In this document: positions 18,230 to 26,897 of the stretch, one piece after another
Layout: every line of letters starts with the position of its first letter
Position numbering within the stretch: position 1 is the first letter of the stretch
Source: Sporocytophaga myxococcoides
GTDB taxonomy: Bacteria > Bacteroidota > Bacteroidia > Cytophagales > Cytophagaceae
Direction of reading: 5' to 3'
Assembly: GCF_000775915.1 (NCBI RefSeq)
Contig: NZ_BBLT01000004.1
Coordinates: 186,001-250,000, forward strand
DNA length: 64,000 nt
Position numbers and translations under genes: made by a program
Notes under the pieces: model-generated
Told to the model about the DNA's origin: nothing
The model's input: only the letters and a program-made list of their open reading frames with translations
Database searches by the model: none

Positions 18230-19606
18230 TTATTCTCCTTTAACTTCAGAGGTCCTCTGCGATTCCAGACCAGGTAAAACATATTTAGGTTTACCTGGAT
18301 CTCCAAAACTCCAAGCCGGAAGTTTTGCAAATTCAGCTTTGAATAATTTTCTTGCAGCTTCAGCTTCAGGACTTCCCTCACCTTCTGCTATCGATTGTAT
18401 CTCCTCAATATCTTTTACCAGATCATAGAAGCGCCCGTCATGATAAAGCTTATATCTATGGTTTCTGAAGAACCTTGCAGATTGTTTGTTTATCTCATTA
18501 CTATGTAAAGGAGAATAATGGCAGAAAATCCATTCACGCGGTTTTCCCTTTTCTCCTTTGATTTGTGGAAATATGCTTTTTCCATCAGTATCCCATTCCG
18601 TTGGTACTTTAACCTGAACAGCATCAGCTATTGTAGCAAGTATGTCTGTAAAATCAACCAAATCATCAGTTTCATGAACCTTATATCTGTTGGAGCCATA
18701 ATTAACAATTAAAGGTACATGATGCCCTCTATCTAAAGTAAGTCCTTTTCCCCCTTTCACATATGAACCATTTTTCATCTGTGTCACAACAGATCTGCCT
18801 GTACCATTGTCTCCTGTAAAAATGATCACAGTATTTTCATACAAACCAAGATCTTTAAGCTTCTGAATGATGCGACCTACATTTTTATCGGTGTAGGCAA
18901 CCATATCTCTGAAATTCGCTGTATCTCTTTTGTATCTTGCTTCCGCTCCTTCTTTCCAGCTTTTACTATCAGGAGTAGGTAAAAAAGGATCATGCACCAG
19001 AGCCATTGGATAGTAGGCAAGGAATTTATTATCCTTATTCTTTTCTATAAAATCAAGGATATAGTTTGTAAAGATATCAGGACCATAAACATCATCTGAA
19101 CGACTTAATGTTTTTCCATCCTGCTCTATCAACGCATTCGCATAACGCTCTCCCTGCTCCCTGGAATAGACAAGCTGCCACAAGCAATACTGATCAAAGC
19201 CAAAGTGAGCGGGTAACTTATTGTTAGCTCCTAATTGCCATTTACCTGCAATACAGGTCCTATATCCTGCATCCTTTGCCAGATGTGCAAAAGTTTTCTG
19301 TTTAGGATCAAGATATCCGAACTCCACATAATTCTTATAGTTATACTTCCCTGTCATAATCTGCACTCTTGAAGGTGTGCAAAGAGGCTGAGAGAATCCA
19401 TAATTGAACTTCAAACCTTCAGAGGCTAGCTTGTCAAGATTGGGGGTATTATAAGTACCACCATAAGTACCCAAACATTCCTTACCCATATCATCCGCCA
19501 TGATAAGAATAATATTAGGAGTACTTTTTTTCTTTGTCTGAGCTGAAGCATTGGTGAATGAGAACAATACCGCAATCAGCAGAAGAATTATAAATTTAAA
19601 TTTCAT
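18230..19606 (-). CDS. Secreted sulfatase (S1 family), CTPSR motif
   Basis: 458 aa type I sulfatase with a signal peptide ending near NASAQ (residue 23). Metal site NIILIMADDMGKECLGTYGG (Asp pair at 38-39). Formylglycine motif C-T-P-S-R at residues 76-80 followed by VQIMTGKYNYKNY. Other landmarks: AGKWQLGANNKLP, YYPMALVHDPFLPTP and IIFTGDNGTGRSV. The second half of the signature (TGKYNYKNYxxFGYL) differs from the TGR form of the other sulfatases here, so it belongs to a separate subfamily. It is the last gene of the first unit, 21 bp after another sulfatase, and is followed by a terminator. Substrate not predictable. Confidence 0.93.
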   Translation of the reverse strand: MKFKFIILLLIAVLFSFTNASAQTKKKSTPNIILIMADDMGKECLGTYGGTYNTPNLDKLASEGLKFNYGFSQPLCTPSRVQIMTGKYNYKNYVEFGYLDPKQKTFAHLAKDAGYRTCIAGKWQLGANNKLPAHFGFDQYCLWQLVYSREQGERYANALIEQDGKTLSRSDDVYGPDIFTNYILDFIEKNKDNKFLAYYPMALVHDPFLPTPDSKSWKEGAEARYKRDTANFRDMVAYTDKNVGRIIQKLKDLGLYENTVIIFTGDNGTGRSVVTQMKNGSYVKGGKGLTLDRGHHVPLIVNYGSNRYKVHETDDLVDFTDILATIADAVQVKVPTEWDTDGKSIFPQIKGEKGKPREWIFCHYSPLHSNEINKQSARFFRNHRYKLYHDGRFYDLVKDIEEIQSIAEGEGSPEAEAARKLFKAEFAKLPAWSFGDPGKPKYVLPGLESQRTSEVKGE

Positions 19607-19627
19607 TTGCTTATATTATGTTAAAGT

Positions 19628-21061
19628 TTATTCTTGATGAACATACCAAGGATTAGCATTTGTTGGGATTGGAGCATTTACCTGCTTTCTCCATGTATCT
19701 AATTTTTCATATAACTCCTTTGCTTTCTCTGGATTTTTTTGCGCAAGATTATTAGTTTCTCCAATGTCTTCTTTGATATTATAAAGCTCTATTCTTTTAT
19801 CTTCATAAAACTCAAGAAGTTTATAATCTCCGGATCTGACAGCACTTACCGGCCTTGTCCTGAAAGGATCTCTGTTCCTTTTATCTGCTGAAAACCCTTC
19901 CAGATAAGCCGGGAAATGCCAGTAAATTGCATCTCGCGTTTTATAAGATTTGTCAAATAAAATGGGTGCAAAACTTTGTCCGTCTAGCTTAGATTTTGTC
20001 AGAGGCTTAGTAATATTGGCTACCTCAAGCAGTGTAGAGTAGAAGTCAACTCCGATAACAGGTATTTCAGATTGCCCACCTGCTTTAATTTTTCCCGGCC
20101 AGCGAACGAATAATGGTACTCTAACTCCACCTTCATAAAGCATTCCTTTTGATCCTCTTAATGGATATTGATAAGTTGCACCACCATATCCTCCATTATC
20201 CGAATAAAAAATTACAAGAGTATTTTTATCAAGATTTAAACGCTTAAGGTTTTCAAGTAGCCTTCCAACTCCCTGATCTGCGCTTTCGATCATGGCTGCA
20301 TAAGTAGGATTGTTATGGTACTCTGTTCCTTGCTTTGCCTTATATTTTTCAATCAATGAATCTTTAGCTTGTATCGGAGTATGAACAGCGAAGTAGGACA
20401 GATAAAGGAAGAAAGGTTTTTCTTTATTTCTATTGATAAACTTAAGTGCTTCATCCGTCAGGCGGTCTGTTAGATATTCACCTTCTTTACCGCTATCAAT
20501 ACCTTCAAAAGGCTTCTTGTCTTTCTTCATGGAATATGGATAGAAATAGGATGATGTTCCTCCGGCGCCTCCTATTACATAGTCAAATCCTTGAGATTTC
20601 GGATCTGTATTCTGACTTTTTTCTCCTAACTGCCATTTGCCTATCAATCCGGTGTAATAACCTGCATTCTTAAGCTCTTCAGCAATCGTCACAAAAGAAT
20701 TAGCCAATATTGTATTATTCTTTACAGGTATTAATTTTCTCTGAGACGAGTCTCCTCTTTCTGCTGTACCAACAGTATAGATTCCATGTCTTGGAGTATA
20801 AAGACCAGTCATAAGAGAACCTCTGCTTGGAGCGCAATTGGGACCACAGGAATAAGCCTGAGTAAATCTGATACCTTCAGAAGCAAGTTTATCTATATTA
20901 GGAGTCTCATAATACTTGCTGCCGGCGGCTACATCCGTCCATCCAAGATCATCCATATATATGAATAATATATTGGGTCTACTTTTCTGCGCCTCTGCAA
21001 ATTCAACGTTGATTCCAAATAGAAAAATCAATGTCAGAATAATCATGTATTTTATCTTCAT
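19628..21061 (-). CDS. Secreted sulfatase (S1 family), CAPSR motif
   Basis: 477 aa from the ATG at 21061. An upstream ATG at 21088 would add nine residues and weaken the signal peptide. The signal peptide is hydrophobic and ends near FAEAQ. Core: NILFIYMDDLGWTDVAAGSKYYETPNID (metal Asp pair), formylglycine motif C-A-P-S-R (Cys about residue 76) followed by GSLMTGLYTPRHGIY, GKWQLGEKS, FLYLSYFAVHTPIQA, and IFYSDNGGYGG. The sequence type (CAPSRGSLMTGLYxPRHGIY) is common in secreted sulfatases of Bacteroidota and Planctomycetota annotated as arylsulfatase A or GalNAc-6-sulfatase-like. It follows SusD in the first unit. Confidence 0.93.
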   Translation of the reverse strand: MKIKYMIILTLIFLFGINVEFAEAQKSRPNILFIYMDDLGWTDVAAGSKYYETPNIDKLASEGIRFTQAYSCGPNCAPSRGSLMTGLYTPRHGIYTVGTAERGDSSQRKLIPVKNNTILANSFVTIAEELKNAGYYTGLIGKWQLGEKSQNTDPKSQGFDYVIGGAGGTSSYFYPYSMKKDKKPFEGIDSGKEGEYLTDRLTDEALKFINRNKEKPFFLYLSYFAVHTPIQAKDSLIEKYKAKQGTEYHNNPTYAAMIESADQGVGRLLENLKRLNLDKNTLVIFYSDNGGYGGATYQYPLRGSKGMLYEGGVRVPLFVRWPGKIKAGGQSEIPVIGVDFYSTLLEVANITKPLTKSKLDGQSFAPILFDKSYKTRDAIYWHFPAYLEGFSADKRNRDPFRTRPVSAVRSGDYKLLEFYEDKRIELYNIKEDIGETNNLAQKNPEKAKELYEKLDTWRKQVNAPIPTNANPWYVHQE

Positions 21062-21140
21062 AAGATTATAATTGATTATAAATGGCATTCAACTTTTCAG
21101 AGAATGCCTGTCCGATTAAATAATTGATAGTGGTGAAAAT

Positions 21141-22580
21141 TTACTTCCAAAGATCGTTTTGCACTAGCTTTGGATTTAAGTCTATCTCTCTTTGTGGTAT
21201 AGGATGCAGATAATGCTTTTCAGATGCATTTGTTTTGCCTACAGCATGTAGTGCAGTTACCATTCTCTTTGTTCTTATCAAATCAAACCAGCGCTGAAAT
21301 TCAAACATAAGTTCCAATCGGCGTTCAAGGTAAACGGCCTCCCTGAAGCTACTTTGATCCAGACCTGAAAGAGGATCCAGACCGGCTCTTTTTCTAACTC
21401 TGTTAATTGCATCATAAGCACCTCCAGGTCCTGATACTTCATTTACTGCCTCTGCATATATTAAGAGCACCTCAGCAAAACGTATAACAGGAACATTTCT
21501 CGGTGATTCTGTTGGATTAGCAATTGTAGAATGATCGAAGTATTTAAAGAATCTGGGTTCGAATTTGTATACTTTACCATTGGAAGGGCTTACAATCTCT
21601 GTGAAGAATGTTACATCCCGACGTTTATCATTTTCAGAATAAAGTGCATAGGTAGATGGAAGCATTGGTTCATCGGTACCTGCAGCAGCTATTCCCGGAA
21701 TTCCAACTGGTGTAGCTGATGAAGCCAAACGATTCCCTTGTCCGTTTACAAATGATTTAAATTGAGCTGAAAATATATGTTCTTTACCATTCTTGGTTTC
21801 AGCTTTGAATACATCCGCATAGTCTTCAAACAAATCGTAGCCGTAAGGGCCATAGATTACTTCCAGAGATTTTGCTGCTGCTTTTTCCCATTCTTTCCTT
21901 GTCAAATAAACCTTGGCAAGTATAGACTTTGCGGCTCCGCCCGTTGCTCTGCCTGCATCAGCTCCCCCCATTACAGGAGGTAGCTTTTCAGCATCGGTAA
22001 GATCTGCAATAATTTGAGTATAGATTGTTTCTATCGGAGATTTAGCAACATGAATTGTAGATCTATCCAACGATGTTACTTCATGCAAGACCAATGGAAC
22101 TTCTCCCCAAAGTCTTACCAGATTGAAATAAAGTAGGCCACGTAAAAATTTTGCTTCATTTACAAGTCTCACCCTCAATGTAGCATCCATTTCGATTAAT
22201 GGAATGCGATCAATAGCTATATTCGCTCTGTTGATGGCTATATAATGCTCTTTCCATAGTTCATCTATTCTATCGTTAGTTGTGGAATGATTTAATACTG
22301 CAATTGATCGAACATCGGCATTGGTTACTCTCTGACCCGCAATAGCATCATCCGACATGATCTCAAACCCCAGATGCATTAATCGGTTGTACATGGTAAG
22401 ACCTCCATTATTCAAACCTCCGTTATAAATGCTATTTACTGCTGCTATAGCGTGTTCCTGGGTTTTATAAAACTGATCCGCTGTAAAAACAGATGCTGGT
22501 TTTTCGTCAAGTTTCTTGCACGAAACAATTGCTGCTATCAATACTAATATATATGTATAATTTAATACCTTCATAGACAT
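21141..22580 (-). CDS. SusD/RagB-family outer-membrane lipoprotein
   Basis: 479 aa with a lipoprotein signal and Cys21 (LIAAIVSCKKLDEKP). A second ATG two codons in is equally possible. SusD landmarks: RANIAIDRIPLIEMDATLRVRLVNEAKFLRGLLYFNLVRLWGEVPLVL, GGAAKSILAKVYLTRKEWEKAA, RFAEVLLIYAEAVNEV, VYLERRLELMFEFQRWFDLIR and YLHPIPQREIDLNPKL. It is the surface ligand-capture partner of the SusC gene that ends 69 bp upstream. The similarity to the SusD at 13320-14864 runs the whole length, which suggests duplication of the susCD pair inside this locus. Confidence 0.95.
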   Translation of the reverse strand: MSMKVLNYTYILVLIAAIVSCKKLDEKPASVFTADQFYKTQEHAIAAVNSIYNGGLNNGGLTMYNRLMHLGFEIMSDDAIAGQRVTNADVRSIAVLNHSTTNDRIDELWKEHYIAINRANIAIDRIPLIEMDATLRVRLVNEAKFLRGLLYFNLVRLWGEVPLVLHEVTSLDRSTIHVAKSPIETIYTQIIADLTDAEKLPPVMGGADAGRATGGAAKSILAKVYLTRKEWEKAAAKSLEVIYGPYGYDLFEDYADVFKAETKNGKEHIFSAQFKSFVNGQGNRLASSATPVGIPGIAAAGTDEPMLPSTYALYSENDKRRDVTFFTEIVSPSNGKVYKFEPRFFKYFDHSTIANPTESPRNVPVIRFAEVLLIYAEAVNEVSGPGGAYDAINRVRKRAGLDPLSGLDQSSFREAVYLERRLELMFEFQRWFDLIRTKRMVTALHAVGKTNASEKHYLHPIPQREIDLNPKLVQNDLWK

Positions 22581-22648
22581 AAACTTTTCTGTGGTCCTTT
22601 TAACTTATTTAATTCTAAATACTTTAAGCTTTTCGATTGATGTAACAC

Positions 22649-25600
22649 TTAAAAGGTTACATTCAAACCTACCTGATAGGATTTACTATTCGGATAAACA
22701 CCATAGTCAACCCCTTGTGTAAGCGTGCTCTGTTCATTTCTGCTCACTTCTGGATCAAAACCAGTATACTTAGTCCATGTCATAATATTCTGAGCTGCTA
22801 TATAAAATCTTACATTTCCGAAACGGGTTTTATTGATCAGGTTAGCAGGCAACGTATATCCCAATACAATATTTTTAAGCCTTAAGAATGACGCATCCTC
22901 AACATGTCTGTCTGATACGATAACTGCGGGATCTTCAAAAGCTTTTGGCATAGTGGCGCTAGGATTAGAAGGGGTCCATCTGTCTAACGCTTCCGTGGAT
23001 GCATTTTGCTGACCGGTTAGCTGCTCCAATTGTTGTCTGTTTTGATTGAATACCTTATTCCCGTAAGACGCATAAAAGAATATGCTTAAATCAAAATTTT
23101 TGTAATAGAAATTATTGGTTAGCCCTGCAAGGAATTTAGGCTGAGCATTTCCTATTACTACACGATCTCCATCCTGAGTAATTTTGCCATCACCATTAAT
23201 ATCTGCATATTTAATACTACCAGGCGTAGACTCACCTGTCTGATAAATACCGACAGATTTATATCCGTAGAAAGAGCCCAATGATTGTCCCACTTTGGCA
23301 ATACTCTGACCTGAAATGATATACTCTACTCCGTCTCCCAAACTTTCCACTTTATTTCGATTCATTGAATATATAAAGCTGGTTGTCCAGTTAAATTTTT
23401 CTGTTTTAATATTCTGAGTTGACAATCCAAGCTCTAAACCTTTGTTAGATACAACTCCATAATTCTGAAGTGCCGTAGACTGCCCTGTAGTATAAGGTAT
23501 CGGAACATTTAATAACAGATCACTGGTCTTCTTGTAATATGCATCTATTGTCAGGTTAATTTTGTTATTTAAAATAGCTATATCAACACCTGCATCATAC
23601 TGTCTTGTCCTTTCCCATGTCAGATCGGGGTTACTTATCCTGTTTGGAGAAAACCCTATAACCGTCTGATTATTGAAAAAATAAGTATTCGTAGAAAGTG
23701 TTGATAAAGATTGGTACAAACCAATCTCTTGGTTACCGGTAATACCTCCACTTAACCTCAATTTAAATGTGCTGATATAGTTGCTTGATGCCAGGAAGCT
23801 TTCTCTGTTTAAGTTCCATGCAAGAGCTGCTGATGGGAAAAAACCCCATTTATTATTCTTTCCGAATCGGGAAGATCCGTCCGCTCTACCTGTAACAGTC
23901 AGATAATATTTTTGAGCATAAGAATAATTTATTCGGCCAAGAAATGACTGTAATCCCCAATCTGCAGTGTTGGATGTTGGTTTTAAATATATTGAACCTG
24001 TTGAAAGATCATTATAAGTTAAATCATCTGAAACAAATTGTTGAGATCCTGCAGTAACGGCTTCACTTTTATAGTATTGCTGCGTAAATCCACCAACTGC
24101 ATTAATACTATGTCTGTTGCCTATAACTGTCGAATAGTTCAATGTATTTTCATTCAGCCAGGTATTCACAAACTTAGAACCGATAGAAGCAGTTCCCGTA
24201 CTGTTGGTATTGGCTCCCTGATAGATTGTTGAAGGGATGTATAAATTTTGCTTATTATTGATAATGTCTGTACCTAACGATACTCTGGCTGTTAAGCCTT
24301 TCATCAATGTATAGTCTCCATATACATTACCAAGCAAGCGGAATGTATTTGTCCTGTTTACTACATTTTTCAAGGTAGCAATAGGGTTACCTATCGGAGT
24401 TTCAAATGCACTTTGATAAGTATACTTTCCATTAGCATCTCTTACCGGAACCGTCGGAGGCATTAGCAGAAGGAATCTTACAATATTATCATTTGCAACT
24501 TGAGCGCTTGTCTGACTTCCTGTGAGGTTGGTTCCAACTTTAAACTTTTGAGTAAAATTATGCTCCAGGTTCAACCTTCCTGAATAACGTTTAAAGTCTG
24601 TATTTTCAAGGACACCATTTTGTTTGTAATAATTTCCGGAGATTGAGAATCTCGTCTTTTCATCACCACCCCTGAATGTAACCTGATGATTCTGAAAGCC
24701 CGCTTCTCTGAATGCTTCTTTTTGCCAGTCTGTTCCACCGGACATACTGTCTATTTGTCCCTGTGTATAGTAAGGCGTTTTACCCGAGTTTATTCGAGCA
24801 TCATTTTTCAATTGAGCCCATTGTTTTGCATCGGTCAGTACATCAATTGTATTAATGACTTTAGAAACCCCATAATAACTATCGTAAGAAACGGTATTCT
24901 GTCCTGCTTTTCCTTTTTTAGTTGTTATAATTACAACACCGTTAGCTCCCCTCGCTCCGTAAATGGCTGTTGCAGAAGCATCTTTAAGCACATCTATGGA
25001 TTCGATATCGCTTGGGTTTAAACTAGCCAAAGCATTGATACTACCACCTGAGGTCACACCTGCATTAGCATCAGAATTATCGTTATAAACCGGAAATCCA
25101 TCTATTACATACAGAGGTTCATTTCCTCCGTTTATTGAGTTTCCACCTCTAATCCTTATGCTAACTGCACCACCGGGTTGTCCTGAAGACTGAGTAACCT
25201 GTACACCAGATACAGAACCTTGCAAAAGCTTATCCACTGAGGTTACAGGAGTTTTCAGTACTTCTTCAGAAACTGTTGCTACAGAACCTGTCAGATCTGA
25301 CCTTTTTTGCGTACCATATCCCACAACAACAACTTCATTTAATAATGAAGAATTTTTAAGCTTAATGGTAAGATCCTCTTCCAATGATTCGTAGATCTCC
25401 ACCTCCTTTTGTTCATACCCTGCATATTTTACAACAAGTGTAAATGGAAAAGGATGAGTTGTGGTAAATTCATAATTCCCGTCAATATCGGTCACCGAGC
25501 CCTCTTCAGTGTCTTTGATTTTCAGAACAGCACCTACAAGAGGTTCACCAGTCTTATCATCTGCAATCTTGCCTTTGAGGACTTCCTGAGCACTGGTAAC

Positions 25601-25672
25601 AGTGTGAATTCCCAAAATGACCAAAATAAAAATTAATGTTTTCCATAGCTTCACATTAGTAAAATCAACCAT
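22649..25672 (-). CDS. SusC/RagA-family TonB-linked outer-membrane transporter
   Basis: 1007 aa from the ATG at 25672 (a TTG two codons upstream is in frame). The signal peptide ends at VTSAQ. Then a CarboxypepD_reg-like domain (VLKGKIADDKTGEPLVGAV), the SusC signature LNEVVVVGYGTQKRSDLTGSV, the plug (VTQSSGQPGGAVSIRIRGGNS, LYVIDGFPVYND, IDVLKDASATAIYGARGANGV) and a large barrel ending in NVTF. It is the first gene of the whole sulfatase locus. It would import oligomeric or small sulfated ligands with the SusD encoded downstream. The gene is preceded by a 515-bp non-coding region with a candidate promoter and a pair of 37-bp direct repeats. Confidence 0.96.
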   Translation of the reverse strand: MVDFTNVKLWKTLIFILVILGIHTVTSAQEVLKGKIADDKTGEPLVGAVLKIKDTEEGSVTDIDGNYEFTTTHPFPFTLVVKYAGYEQKEVEIYESLEEDLTIKLKNSSLLNEVVVVGYGTQKRSDLTGSVATVSEEVLKTPVTSVDKLLQGSVSGVQVTQSSGQPGGAVSIRIRGGNSINGGNEPLYVIDGFPVYNDNSDANAGVTSGGSINALASLNPSDIESIDVLKDASATAIYGARGANGVVIITTKKGKAGQNTVSYDSYYGVSKVINTIDVLTDAKQWAQLKNDARINSGKTPYYTQGQIDSMSGGTDWQKEAFREAGFQNHQVTFRGGDEKTRFSISGNYYKQNGVLENTDFKRYSGRLNLEHNFTQKFKVGTNLTGSQTSAQVANDNIVRFLLLMPPTVPVRDANGKYTYQSAFETPIGNPIATLKNVVNRTNTFRLLGNVYGDYTLMKGLTARVSLGTDIINNKQNLYIPSTIYQGANTNSTGTASIGSKFVNTWLNENTLNYSTVIGNRHSINAVGGFTQQYYKSEAVTAGSQQFVSDDLTYNDLSTGSIYLKPTSNTADWGLQSFLGRINYSYAQKYYLTVTGRADGSSRFGKNNKWGFFPSAALAWNLNRESFLASSNYISTFKLRLSGGITGNQEIGLYQSLSTLSTNTYFFNNQTVIGFSPNRISNPDLTWERTRQYDAGVDIAILNNKINLTIDAYYKKTSDLLLNVPIPYTTGQSTALQNYGVVSNKGLELGLSTQNIKTEKFNWTTSFIYSMNRNKVESLGDGVEYIISGQSIAKVGQSLGSFYGYKSVGIYQTGESTPGSIKYADINGDGKITQDGDRVVIGNAQPKFLAGLTNNFYYKNFDLSIFFYASYGNKVFNQNRQQLEQLTGQQNASTEALDRWTPSNPSATMPKAFEDPAVIVSDRHVEDASFLRLKNIVLGYTLPANLINKTRFGNVRFYIAAQNIMTWTKYTGFDPEVSRNEQSTLTQGVDYGVYPNSKSYQVGLNVTF

Positions 25673-25732
25673 CTTCAATAAATTAAATTAACAATTATCT
25701 GATATTCAATATTCACGATAAAGAATACTATA

Positions 25733-25765
25733 CAAAGTTAATAGACTTTGCAGCCTTAAACCAAA
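25733..25765 (-). promoter_or_regulatory. Candidate promoter of the first sulfatase unit
   Basis: On the minus strand TTTG (25765-25762) is followed by 21 bases and TAACTTTG (25740-25733), which matches the TAnnTTTG -7 box exactly. The spacing is 2 bp longer than the best promoters in this window. The start codon of SusC lies about 60 bp further on. Confidence 0.5.
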
Positions 25766-25871
25766 GAAGGGGTAGCTGTTTCAGGAATTGATACCACCAA
25801 AAAATAAAAAATCTAAAATTATTGGAGTTAGGAATTGATGAAGACTTTACAAATCAAACAGATGAAACTTC

Positions 25872-26067
25872 ATATTGAAAGTAAAGTAAATGGATATCTT
25901 ACCTATAATCCGAACGTAGCATAAAGACAACAATCAAGACTTGAAAATACTACCAAATTAAACCCAATTCTGCTAGAACAAATGAATTTACAATTTAAAA
26001 AAGCTCTACTAACCAAAGGTATAAGATAATATATTGAAAGTTAAGAAAGAGGATAACCTACCTATAA
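25872..26067. repeat. Two-copy imperfect 37-bp direct repeat upstream of susC
   Basis: Copy one is 25872-25908 and copy two 26031-26067. Both start ATATTGAAAG and end CCTATAA, with 31 of 37 positions identical and no gaps by direct comparison. Their starts are 159 bp apart. They lie upstream of the candidate susC promoter. They could be regulator-binding sites or a duplicated old promoter fragment. Confidence 0.6.
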
Positions 26068-26123
26068 ACTGTAAGATTAATCTTAACACTAAGATTATGA
26101 TAAATGTCTAAAAATATCTGTCC

Positions 26124-26172
26124 AAAAAAATATCCCATCCTTCAAGTACATAAGCTCAAAGAATGGGATAGC
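26124..26172 (-). terminator. Rho-independent terminator after the SET-domain gene
   Basis: The arms TATCCCAT and ATGGGATA pair across a 24-base loop. On the minus strand the stem runs into ATATTTTTTTGG. It lies about 20 bp past the stop codon at 26194 and fits a terminator for that gene. Confidence 0.65.
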
Positions 26173-26193
26173 TTAAAATGACAAGAGCAAAGC

Positions 26194-26736
26194 CTAAGAC
26201 ACTTTACTCACATTATTTTCTCTATTTTCAATTTTCTTTTCAATCCAGCTGATGTAATGACCGCGGTAAGTGTCCCTCATGATCCACCAGTCCTGCTTTC
26301 CCAATTTTCCTCTGCAGGCAGTACTTCCGCAAAGGCACTTTTTAATTTTCGAGCTTTCAAACTCATTCACTATAAATGTAGCATAATCAATAGTGACCTG
26401 CTCTCCTCTTTTAATAAGCCTTCTTGCAGCAACATCATCATCATTGATCATCCATGCATTGGGATTACAACTATGGTTGATAAAGTAATCCATCTGAGGA
26501 GTGACATCTTCATTTTCAAAAGGACCTACATATACAAACTCTTCAATCTCTGTAGAATATTTTTCAAAGGTAGTTTTGTAGGGTTGAGGAAGTGCATCGA
26601 CCTCTTTTCTTGTTAGCCTGACACAACTGTCATTCCAGTTGCTGAAGATAATCTCACCAGGCTCAATATCTTCTTCTGCAAAAACTCCGAAAAAATCCGT
26701 GTCCAGCTGCTTTTTAAAAAGTTTCCTATTGTACAT
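26194..26736 (-). CDS. SET-domain protein methyltransferase with post-SET motif
   Basis: About 180 aa from the ATG at 26736. An upstream ATG at 26820 would add 28 residues unlike any SET N-terminus. SET landmarks: FFGVFAEEDIEPGEIIF at the start, MDYFINHSCNPNAWM (NHSCNPN at 87-93, which binds S-adenosylmethionine), RLIKRGEQVTIDYATF, and the zinc-binding post-SET motif C-L-C-G-S-T-A-C-R-G (Cys134, 136, 141). SET proteins transfer methyl groups to lysine side chains. The cofactor and catalytic motifs look intact, so it is probably active. The target in this bacterium is unknown. It follows the permease gene by 161 bp and has its own terminator. Confidence 0.88.
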   Translation of the reverse strand: MYNRKLFKKQLDTDFFGVFAEEDIEPGEIIFSNWNDSCVRLTRKEVDALPQPYKTTFEKYSTEIEEFVYVGPFENEDVTPQMDYFINHSCNPNAWMINDDDVAARRLIKRGEQVTIDYATFIVNEFESSKIKKCLCGSTACRGKLGKQDWWIMRDTYRGHYISWIEKKIENRENNVSKVS

Positions 26737-26897
26737 AAAGTTTATTTTACCTGGAAATGAGTTATAAATCAGACCTAATTTTAAAAAATTAAGACTTTGA
26801 GTATTCAACTTTTGACCCATGCAACGTCAATATAAAAAAGTTATAAATCATTATAATTAAGATATATATTTTAAAATTAAATAAGCTATAAAAATGT

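Larger units (their letters stand above)
25673..26193. other. Non-coding upstream region of the sulfatase locus
   Basis: About 520 bp without a gene. It holds a candidate minus-strand promoter (25733-25765), two copies of an imperfect 37-bp direct repeat (25872-25908 and 26031-26067), and the terminator of the SET-domain gene (26124-26172). No regulator gene (HTCS, AraC, ECF sigma) is seen beside the locus. Confidence 0.7.
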
